Origin: Wuchereria bancrofti
Lineage: Eukaryota; Nematoda; Chromadorea; Rhabditida; Onchocercidae
NCBI GenBank assembly: GCA_005281725.1
Contig: SSBO01000001.1
Span: 5,192,399-5,256,398 of the forward strand
Direction: 5' to 3'
DNA length: 64,000 nucleotides
Positions within the stretch are counted from its first letter, which is position 1. Each line of letters opens with the position of its first letter. This document shows, one piece after another, positions 25,268 to 36,095 of this stretch. A program made the translations under genes and the position numbers. The notes beneath the pieces are model-generated. The model made no database searches. It was not told where the DNA came from and saw only the letters and a list, made by a program, of their open reading frames with translations.

Positions 25268-28200
25268 CTAAATACCGCCTCAATTATTTCCCCATTCAAA
25301 CTTCAGATAATCTCATCCATCTTTAGCAACTTGAACTTTTACTTGTCGCCACATGTATGAGTTTCCTCGGTTAATTGGAACGACAGTGAGGTTCACTAGT
25401 AGTACAATTCCACATCACTTCACTTCCTACTTTTCATATCATGAAATCTTACTCATTTCCGTATGTCATGTCTGCTTTCCCTGCAGCATGGCTATTTCGA
25501 TGGATGCAGAATGCCTATCAACATGAAGCCAAAAATAACTGGATACAAAAATACCTTTGTTTAACTTATCAAACAACACACGCTACCTCAACTAACATCT
25601 TGGTAATTGATGGGTTGACGGGCAATCCCTCTTGACATCTTATTTATAATTATTTAAAACGATTTATCCTTTTATTGCTGCTTTTCTGAGATTATGCTTC
25701 ATTTCAATACCCAATCCATTCTGTTCTGAATAATTCTTTCTATTCTTCTCCATGAGATTATTTCTGAATCAACAAGAAGAATTCGCCAAATGGTCTTGTT
25801 CGACTTGACTGTAAAGCTCGTGCGACGTCATTCAGCTGCATCTTGTTTGAAATTTTCGGTAAATGTTTCCGACAACAGAGTACATTTGGAAGACCATTTG
25901 TGCAAAGCTTCATGACTTTGTCATAGACAGCTATTCTCGATTCCTAAGAGAACTATTTGTCAAGAAGGTGTTATGACTCAAAACCAAGTTGTATGAAATC
26001 ACTGATGTGATATGCCGGTTGACTTATATCCCAACATGCTCATTTTCTCGCAACATCTTACCTACTCCGCACACCTATGCATCCACCCTTGAGATCCTTG
26101 TATTTATGATGAGGCGTTGGAGTTGCACAACGATCCCGTAGCATCGTCCCATACCATGCACAGCTTATAGAATAAAGCCATCGATTCATTGGGACAGCGG
26201 ATCGTGCGTGCTCTTTATTGGAACGGTTTCCGGGTGTCGGTTGGCAGTGCTGGTAGTCGGTGAGCGCGGGTGGTAGTGGAGGTTGTTTGAGGCGGGACGT
26301 CCTTTAACGTATACGACTCGAGACACTGGGCTTACGTGGAACGGTAACCAGACGCATACAAATTGGAGTAAATATCTGGCATACCGAATGTGGATGAATG
26401 CTCGATATTTCGTTTGGATTACTCATTTTGTTGGTTGCAGTTAATACTATCATTTTTATCATTATAACATGATGTATGATTCACAAATCATTGATTTCAT
26501 AATATGGAGCTTATCAATTCTCATCGAGTATTACACGTGAAGTACTATTGTTAAAAGATTGTTAGCATGATTCGCTGACGTCATTATATGCAACAAAGTC
26601 GATGGGTTACTAGAAGAAACAAGAAGTTGAAAATGTTGAATGAGGTACTTGAAGTGTAATCAAGAAATCAGGTTACTGGAAAACGAACTGCGATGAACTT
26701 TGTGCAGATGATTATGCTTCCATAGTAGTGATCGTAGCCGTGTAATTCTTGAGGACTGTGTTTAGATTTTGAAATAGTTAGTTTGATGCCATTTCTGTAT
26801 TGAAATATGTTGTTAGGTATACAACATATTTTAAGATGCAGTTCTGGTACCTGAATACTTTTTTTCGCAGTATTTAGAACTCTTAAATTGTGTGGCAAAA
26901 CGGTTTCTTCCACTGCCACAAAATCGTATGAGAATGGTGCAAATCTTGTTAGTGTTACATGGAATTGATAGCAGTGGATACTAATGTATGTTTGCACTTA
27001 GCAAAATTGTTACTTGGTGGGATAAAGTTTGGATCGTTGCATTATAATAGTAATGCTGCACTCATTTGTTAGTGATCCATTTCTTTAATTCCAAAAATTT
27101 GATAGCTTCAACAGTATGATGGCTTTTTGTACACAAGAACGCATCACGAAGGTCAAGTGTGTCCGAAGATGTGGCTAAGACTTGTGACTTTTTACGTCGG
27201 CATAGATGTTGGATTTGTGCCTGTATCACATGATTTGGGCATTTCATAGCTATTCTTTCAATGAAAGGTGAAGCTGTTGTGGGTCACTTAGGGGTATTTC
27301 CCCTTCATACATTATGTTTCATGTTTTAATTTTTTTTTTTACCGAAATGACTTGCATCTGACAGTGGTATAAGGAAACAAGGCGGTTGAACTGATTGTGG
27401 TATGGGTAATTCTGCTATATTCCTTTTTTATGTTTTATATTGCTGACGTAAAATCACATTTTTCTACAGATTAGCATTATCGAACGAACGGATTAGTTAG
27501 TTGAACTTTTGGTTGTCTTCCACGACTGGGTGTCTTTTCATGGCATAGTTTTTGATAGGTTTTATGGCCTTCAGTTTATCCTTTTTATTATGTGGATGGC
27601 TGATAGGTGTCAGCCATCCACATAATAGAGATAGGTGTCATTCAGGAAATGGTTTGTGAGTTCTGTTCTCATCCCTGAGCAGTGGAACAAGTTTTACAAA
27701 AATGTAAATGCTGTGTACATGAATCGTCGTGTTCCTGTTTGAAGCGATGTACTGATAAAGTATGTTGTCTCTGCATCATGTTATTGACTGTTCCATTGCT
27801 CCATATTTAGACTTCAGCTGAATTCACCTGAATTCACGCGAACCGTCTACAGAAATCAGATTTCATCAAAGCATCCTAACTATGTAAGAGAATTAATGTG
27901 CGGGATGTTGAAGAAACGAAATTGACATACTTTATTGCTGGCTGCTATCTTCAAAACTGCTTAAACAGATACCGGGAGGTAGGCAGTTGCAGCGGTGTTT
28001 TGTATAAAGTGAAGGGAATGTACGACGTGTTATATGTTACGTATTTTGACGTAACTAGTCTTTGGAGGATTCGGACTGTTCCTGCTAAGCAGGTCCAGGC
28101 TTCTGGATAGGACCAGTTACTCGTAGCATTGGAAATGTAAAGAAGTGTGCCACATCAGGAAATTAGATTACACTGTTTGGTCTCTAGTAGACTCAACGAA

Positions 28201-28576
28201 TATTGTTTCTAAAAAAAGCATACTTTTGAAGGTCTGCGAACTAAAATTTGAACAGATGGTTGTGGGTACTTCAGTTCTTTCTTGGCGATTGCTTTGTGTT
28301 GGGATGTATTATTCTGGTTTTATTTTTTCTGGCAGTTTGTTATTTCGATCCATAAAGGAATCTGAGTAAAGGGGAAATGGTTGTGTTATGCTTAAATTTC
28401 AAGTGGGTGATTAAATGAAGTTTGAATCTTTATTTTGAATGATATATAATTCTGAGGCACGTTGTTTTGCGGCGAATAATAAAACTTTCCAGCTGCGTTT
28501 CCTGTCAATAAAAACGGCATTTTTTCTAGGTGTTTTAAGTTGTAATCACGAGGAACAGCATTTGTTGTTGACAGTT
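25268..28576. other. Intergenic, 3.3 kb, between diverging genes
   Basis: Upstream regions of DUF4602 (-) and PCF11 (+). I found no gene I can name. Notable content: a locally GC-rich block around 26190-26360; two reverse-strand open frames (26668-26997 and 27062-27247) of unknown meaning; an 18-bp stem hairpin at 27586-27627; and forward open frames at 27898-28110 and 28145-28369 with no recognisable domain. A short ncRNA or 5' exons of PCF11 cannot be excluded. Confidence 0.5.
27586..27627. repeat. Inverted repeat, 18-bp arms with 6-nt loop
   Basis: Arms TATTATGTGGATGGCTGA (27586-27603) and its perfect complement (27610-27627), loop TAGGTG. It is isolated in intergenic DNA; no flanking coding sequence was recognised. 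Confidence 0.93.
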
Positions 28577-31500
28577 ATGGCGAAAAATGCTGAAGAAGCT
28601 GCGCTTGAATACAGGTTGTTTGTCTTCACCAAAATTCATTTAGGGCAAATTGTATTTTAACAGATTTTGATAATATTGTTTGAGATAACAAACTGCTTTG
28701 CATATTTCATTGCATTTTTCACTGCATTTATTTAGAGACATTTTGAATCTTTCGTCACTGCCGAAAATGGATATATTGAGGAAGTCTTTGCTTGTCGAGG
28801 TTAAGAAAATCAGATTTGTTTGTTTTGCACTTATCCTCGACCTATATTTTTTATAGACAAGCACTGGATGATTTGAAAGACAATAACAAAATGCAGATTA
28901 ATTTGATGACTATCCTTGCCGATGATTACAATTCATTTTCCAAGGAAATTGTTGCTGTTATTGCTCAACAGATTATGAAAGTAAGTAATTTCATTTGGTT
29001 CAACAGTACAGATGTCTGAGTTACATCAGTCGAGGCGGCACATAAACTATAGCTTAATTATGTGTTATGGCCAAATATTAATATAATTTTTTCCTACGAT
29101 TATTGGTGTTTTATTGTTAGGTTAATAACTCGTAAATTCATAAGAAGCGTAAGAAATGATTGGTGTTGGAATTAGCGCCATAATTTGATTTAAGTAAAGC
29201 ATTTCACTCTGACCTGTAAAGTAGCATACAACACTCTGATGCAATAAAAGGAGATTGACAATTCTTAACATGGTTAGCACTAACCATGTAATTCTAGTTA
29301 CACTAACCATGTAACCATGTAATTCTAGGTTATACCACCTCAGAAATTGGCTGTGATGTATGTTATGGATTCAATATTGAAAAATGTAACTGGTGCTGGT
29401 AACTACAAAGAGCACATTGAAAAAATTGTTTACAAAGTCTTTCTGCATGTTTTTGAAACGGCTAGTTTTTTTTTTTCTTGTCTTCGTAGCATGTGTTAAA
29501 ATGTGCTTGTTTTAATAGACCACTTTCTGCATGAAAAAAAAAAGGTGGTAGAGTGATCCTTTGTTTTTAGGGTGATGAAAGGACACGTTTGGCACTGCAT
29601 AAACTCAGGCAAACTTGGACAGGAATATTTCAACGTTCAACGTTGTATAAAATAGATTTGGCTGTAAATGCAATTGATCCAGCTTGGCCGATCGTTACTC
29701 CTCAACCAGTTAACACTCCGGTACCTGGATCTAGGCCACAACCTGTTGTAATGGCGTCTCACCAACCTCGAGCAGCAGCAAAAGTTCATGTCAATCCACA
29801 CTTTTTGCAGAAAAATTCTGTTTCATCTACATCTACTACTACCACTACTATTACTACTACTACTACTACTACTACTGCTACTACTACCAGTGCTACTGTT
29901 GACAACAAATTGGTACATGATTTAATAATAATACATTGTTTACTATTGCAACGAAATGATTTTGTGTGTTGTCCATATTACAATTATATCATTTCCAAAC
30001 TTCTGTGGAAATCAATTTCATTACTTAAAAATAAATATTGTAATGGGTGTCTCATACATCTCAGTTAATGCTTTTTCCCATTCTCCCCAAGAGAAATTAC
30101 TATGTGTTATTTATAGCTAGCATCAGTCGTCATCTTTTTGCGAAGAGTCTGTTTCTTCTGGTTTGAAAAAAAAAATTGGCATATCTTCTTTTAGCCGTTG
30201 GCTTGACGGTACTAGTTTTATCGCGCAAAATCGTTGATTTAATTTGATAGTGGATTTGATGGTGTTTTGTCGCGCTTGTTCTTCACCTCTGCACTTATGT
30301 CGTCCAGCTTTTCTGGATAACTGTCTTTTCTAGGAGAAGCTCCCCAGAAAAGTTAGTTGTTCCGAAAGTGCATTTTTAAGAAAGTATGAGTAGGTGTGTC
30401 GTCGATGGAAATGAATTATAAGTGCACACATCCAATCAGTATTCGGTGGCAAGAAGATCGAGGAGTGCAACAGCAAGTCAAAGGTAGTTTTTTTTTTATT
30501 TTGTTGTCTTCCTAATGATTTTATTTCAGCAAATGAATTGTGAGAAGAAAAAGATAGGTTTGGATCCGAGATTGATGAAACATTCTGATGGAACGACAGC
30601 TACCAGACCAATATCATTGATTGCATCTCATCCGACAAATGTCATCGTCAAGCAGGAGCCTATGTAAATTTTCTTTAGTGGTTTTAAAGTCCATGTTAAT
30701 ATCGTCTCACCAGTTCCAGAATGCATGTCTCAAAATGACGCTTTTGAAACATGCATTCCACAAGATATCCTTTTTATCTCTCCATGATCGTATTAGGTCT
30801 GTCAGCGGATCTTCCGCAGAAGTAACCATAGGAGAATCATTGGGTAATTTTTCCATGAGATTGATAAGAATATTACGCAACTCTGTGCTTCGTTCATGCA
30901 GTAAAATATGATAATCTATTGGATCATACACCAATGCTTCGATCGGATATTTAGGACTAGATCAGGAAAGTTCTATATGCACTGGGATTTTGGTAGATAT
31001 ATGATACGATTACGTGGAATTTACAGCTGTTTTTATTCTTGAAAGCATAGAATTATCAATGTTACAATATCCATATAACTGATTTAACTATCTATTAATC
31101 TCTTCAAAACTTCTCTACTTTTCCAACTCTTTTCTGTACATCAGGTTTCCAATAATAAGATCTTATAGTGCTGTTTTTGTGTATTGCAGCGACAGCAGTG
31201 ATGTTGATGAAAGATTAAATGCACAACATACTGGGAACCTATTGGATAGTACAGGTGTTCGGAGTTTTGTACACAGGTGATTTTCACTTTATTGCATGAG
31301 AAAAACTGACTAACTACACAGAAGTATGTCGCTATCCCAATCTGCAAATATTATAATACATTTAGCTGTGTTGCTGACTATTGGTCTCTTTACAATCTGA
31401 AAAAGAATAAAATAAAAAGAAGACAAACAAAAGAGAAAAATGAAGGCGGAAAATAAAGTTGGTCTGAAAAGTTGAAAATTGTTAGCAGATTGTTTGTTGT

Positions 31501-34500
31501 TAGTTCTCCTCTAACGTACATGGAATTAGTCAGACCTTCAGAAAGTGAAATGGAAGCTATCGGATATAACACGGTGGACTCTCTAATATAAAACTCTTGT
31601 TTGCGGCTATTTTGTATCATTCAGAAAATATCTAAAATTTTCTTTGAGCATTGTAACTTATATTCAAACCCAAATTTTTTGGAGTTTTGTGTTTTTACGC
31701 TTTGTTATCTTCACTTTTATGTATAAAAGACATTACTTTCTGGTCTTATCATAGTTAGTTATAGCAATATTTTTATCGTTTTTTAAATTTAGAAGGGTGA
31801 AATCAGTCGATTGAAGTTTTATTACCGTCCTTGATTGGCTTTGAATCCTATAAAATTTGGCTTGTCCACCCCAATTTTCCCCAAATAACTGTATTTTCGT
31901 GATTTTTCAGAAAAGAACAAGAATTCGGTAGACGTTCACCAAACGATATAAAACGTAAGTCTCCACCATGTGTCTCTGATATGGAAACTATGGAGAAGAA
32001 ACCTCGAATACGTACTCCACCTCAAGAAAGAGATCGTCGTACGAATTCACCTTCAACATCTTCCGCCATAATACGCCCAACAAATGATCTCGGTTCTCAT
32101 GCTTTCATTACCACGGCACGACGCGCACAAATGCCCTCCAGTACAAACATGTTAACAGCACCGCCTACTCAAGTTATGGTACCAGTCTCCGGACCAGTAA
32201 TTTTGCCTGCAATTCCATCTACCTCTGGCCCACTACCATTTCTACCACCTATAATGCCAGCGGTACCTATACCAATGTCAGTTCCCAATATGGCTTCAAT
32301 TCTAGCAGGTTCCCCTGTCATTTCTGCCTCCACAAATCCTCAAGATTTAACACGAACCGATTCAAACCGTGTACCACCAATCATAAATAACGAAACTCCA
32401 AAGCTGGAAGGTATTCCGGCAAATAACAGAATATTTGTGGATGGTCGTGCTTACGAAGTTTCATATATTAATGACGTTCCAGTTATTGAAAGGAATGGTC
32501 TACCGCATAGGTTTGTGTTTCCACCACTTTTCTAAGGTTAAATTTAAGTTGGAACATTTTGATTCGAGATGTGATGTGGCGCTTTTAATTTAGGATCTAT
32601 TTTACGGGTGTGCCACGAAATGTAATCATTGATGGTGTCGCTTATCAACTAGCATTTGGAGAAGAGAAAAGAGTGGTAATTGACGGCGAAGAACACGTTT
32701 TAAGGTAAATGTGCGGATAATTTTGTTATCATAATAGGTTAAAACTGCGTTTTGTCTGGTAGAGTTATTTTAATTATCCTATATCACTGCAGTTGAATGG
32801 ATATCGTCTTTCCAGTTGTCGTTAAAAAATCGTGTGCATATTATTCTGTTATCTGCAGTTTACAAAGCGCTTGAATTTCCGAAATGTTTTCAAAGAAGAA
32901 GTCTTCTGATTCTCACATATGTTATAGATTTGGTGCTCCATCACGTGAATTGTATATGGGAACTTATCCATTCAAAGGTGCATTTGGTGGTCCACCGATC
33001 TTTGCTACGATTAACGGAGTACGCCATGAAATAAGGTATATAATGTAATTATTCCTTAAAATTGGATTTTCAAATAAAAGTTCTATGTTTGTTGTTTATT
33101 GATTCAATGGCATGTTATTGCAGATTGGGTGGGCCTCCACCAGAAGTTAAAATTGAACCTGATCCATGTTATGAGCTACTGCGATATATGCCTCGTACAG
33201 GAGTTGAAACGTCGAACAAAACTGCAGGTTTTCAGTGCTTTCCATTTTATTTACATCTTTTTGGTTTGAGGAGGAAAAAATTGACATAATTGACCCATGC
33301 TCCGGTTCCCTAATTTTTGGGATAAGTATAAGAGCTCTTTCACTTGCTTTGATAATTCTTAGCTTTGATTTTTTTTAGCCTCAAGTGGAACCGAACCCCA
33401 AGCATCAGTTGATGTTAAAGGTTTGCTTGCCAAACTGCAGCGTACCGGAATACTTTCTGCTTTGAATGTGAATAACAGAAGAGATGAAACAGGAGGGGAT
33501 TCGCCTAATCGATCTGTTACACCTCCTATTCCTTCTGAACATCGTGGTGAGGTAACCGAAAGACTGCCGAAACCGCCAACTGATCTTAAATCTTTCTCGA
33601 TGCGTGCTCTCAGAATGTTGGTTTGCTAACTGTCTGTTAATTTTTGTTAAATTTGAATGACTATGAATTATTTTTTTTAATAAGATTAAAAAACAAATTA
33701 CTGTAAATTGTCTTTGAGCACTTTGTTTCAGACGATATACGTCTGTTGTGGAAAGCCTTCATCAGAAAAGACGTCTTTGTCCTAATTGCGGTTTGCGCTT
33801 TAGTGAACTTAAGGGTGAAAGGTACCAGCAGCATCTTGACTGGCATTTTCGTGAAAATCTAAAGTCAAATGAAAGTTCACGTTGTCGTGATTGGTACTTG
33901 CCAGTTGATGTAAGTTTTTTGCAGTTGCTTGTAGGTTTCATCTAATCTATGGCTTTCGATCGCACTTTTGTTCATTTTCATTTTATAAGTGACTTTATGC
34001 GATATCATTTAACGTATGGAACTGCATACGCGATTCTGTAGTTTTTTTTTTTTTTTTTTTTTTTTTGCCGATAACAACAGGTAGGGTATTCAGAGAAATG
34101 AAAGTGATGTCTGTTTTGTGTCCTTTTTTAGGAATGGTATGAATTTAGTGAACAAGAGGAACTATCAGCATCGACATCAGCAACTCGTCTTGCTGGTAAA
34201 CAAACCACTTTTCTTGTAATAAAATTTCTTACAATTTTTCCATTACAATTTTTAGGATGAGAAATATATTTTATTAGTAATTATTAACTGTCCTAGTAGA
34301 AAATTTTAATCAAATCCTTCTCAATAATTTTTTTTACAGGTGCTGGGTCTAATGATGCAGCAAAGGATGCAAATAGAGGGACGTATAGCATACCATCTGA
34401 CTCAGTTCCATCTAAGGTAGTTATTTTGGTTGGTTTTGAGATTTGTCCAATTTTCTTTTATTCAGTTTTGAACAGAACTGTAAAAGTTTACAATAAATTT

Positions 34501-34879
34501 TGGTCGGATTGGAATTTTCAGGAATGTGGTGTATGTAAAGAGAAATTCGAAGAATATTGGGATGAAGATGATGATATATGGAAACTTCGGGACTGTATGC
34601 TTGGCCAGGATGGCAGAGTAAGATTCACCTGTTATTACTGAAAATTAATTTTTTGAATCTTGTAGATGATTCTCCTCTCATTTCATTTGTCAGTAAAAGG
34701 ATTGCAATCAATTATTTGTATCGTCTTTCTTGCAGATATTCCACCCGGGTTGTATATTGGATGCATCAGTCATCCGAATACCAGAAGATGATAGCCCGAG
34801 TGAAGAAGAGCAAAATGATAAGTTGTCATTCCTAAAATCTTTGAAATTAAAAAAAGATTTTTCTTCTCTGAATAGTTGA
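28577..34879 (+). CDS. pcf-11: PCF11, pre-mRNA cleavage complex II / transcription termination factor
   Basis: Binds the RNA polymerase II CTD and couples 3'-end cleavage to termination. Exons: 28577-28614, 28857-28980, 29329-29460, 29571-29912, 30530-30663, 31190-31276, 31911-32510, 32594-32704, 32928-33035, 33124-33227, 33379-33616, 33732-33909, 34132-34195, 34340-34416, 34522-34617, 34736-34879 (858 aa). N-terminal CID (about 8-135): ALDDLKDNNKMQINLMTILA, KLAVMYVMDSILKNV, HKLRQTWTGIF and LAVNAIDPAWPI. Then a Thr-rich simple repeat, a Pro-rich stretch, and three related modules near GRAYEVSY, GVAYQLAF and GVRHEIR. C-terminal zinc fingers: CPNCGLRF...HLDWHF and CGVCKEKFEEYWDEDD...FHPGCI, as in human PCF11. 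Intron 29461-29570 begins with GC. A leader acceptor (GTTGACAG) precedes the ATG by two bases. Confidence 0.93.
29831..29889 (+). repeat. Imperfect (ACT)n microsatellite inside PCF11 coding sequence
   Basis: About twenty ACT-type triplets with a few ACC, ATT, GCT and AGT interruptions encode a poly-threonine tract just after the CID. Coding microsatellites of this sort vary in length between strains. Confidence 0.9.
34042..34066 (+). repeat. 25-nt poly(T) run in a PCF11 intron
   Basis: Uninterrupted thymines in the intron 33910-34131. Length may be uncertain in assemblies. Confidence 0.9.
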
Positions 34880-36095
34880 TCAGCACTTACACATATATGT
34901 ACAGAACGTAACACAGTCATACATGCATTTGTGACATGCAATACAATAATTTTTTCGAAGCTTTCTTCCAGGTTTGAAGATTTGGAGCATTTGCTATTTC
35001 ATTATTTTTAATGGTCATCGAGGAAAAATAAAATTTCTTTGATTGTGTCGTTGTTGCATCGTATTATTTTTTGGCTTATATTAATTGTTTTGTTTCTGAA
35101 AGTGTTCTGGTCAATTCTTTAGTTTTTCTTTCGCTTTATTGAATGTTGTTTGCAGTTTTTCTTTTTTTTTTTTTTCAAAAATAAAATTTTAATGAAAGGA
35201 GGCCAGTATTATGTTATGCAGGGAAAGTTATGAATTGATTCTAATTCAATAAAGTTACTTATGGAGTTGTATTGCAAGATGCTCGTGATGCTAATGAAGG
35301 AGGGTCGGGGTCTTCACATATGATGTCTTACAAAGTCTCATGGTTTAACGCCTTCGATTAAGGCTTCTATTAAGTAATAAATGTTTAAGTGGGTTCTGGG
35401 AGAAAAAGAAAAGGGAAACAATAGAAGATTCAGGAAAAGACAGAAAATCCATAGGGACAAGGAGGTTATAAATGCTGACCCTCACGACTCTCCTTTCGTA
35501 CTACGATAAAGAGAAATTACCAACGTAAGCCGCTCTCTGTCAAGCCAACTAAACTAATGTCGAATTCAACTTTTATACAAAAGGGAAGTCTTTAAAGAAT
35601 TCTCCCCCCAAGAAATACAGTGTCGATGTAGCACACTAGTATGGAAAACTGTGATGTTTCTGTTAGTTAACTCTATTTTGTGAGACAGTGAGGATGAAGT
35701 GTCTGTTCTCTGCTTCTAATACAAGTAATTTAACTTCTGTGAGATGTTGAGAACACAAGTAATTTAACTTCTATTATTAATTAACCAGGTAAGGATGTTT
35801 TTATACTTGATTTTAACCAGAAAAAATTTTAACCAGAAAATTTTGTCCAAAACAAACCAATGCATCAGTACACTGAACTCACTACTTCAAATAAATTGGA
35901 ATTCTGAATATTTTACTTATCAAATGGGGAATTGAAACTAAATAGGAAGGAAAGGTAGTTTGTATCAGTACTTTCATTTGACTTAACGGGAAAAGTTTCT
36001 TTTTCACTTAGGGTTTTTATTATTATGATTTTCGTGATTCTGTCGGATTGTAAATTGAAAATTTGCTACATTCAGAGTGCTTTACTGGCTAAAGG
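34880..36095. other. Intergenic, PCF11 to TFIIH p34
   Basis: 1.2 kb without a supported exon. A T-rich run lies at about 35158-35175. The region should contain PCF11 polyadenylation sites and the promoter of the next gene; the final acceptor-like TTCAG at 36071-36075 may be a spliced-leader site 20 bp before the ATG. Confidence 0.55.

Noticed and set aside
25441..25635. Forward open frame upstream of DUF4602
   Set aside because: No recognisable domain, weak flanking splice signals, lies in the divergent promoter area.
30440..30483. Possible extra PCF11 exon (CCAATCAG acceptor, CAAAG|GTAG donor)
   Set aside because: At 44 nt it would shift the frame between two exons that already join in phase 0.
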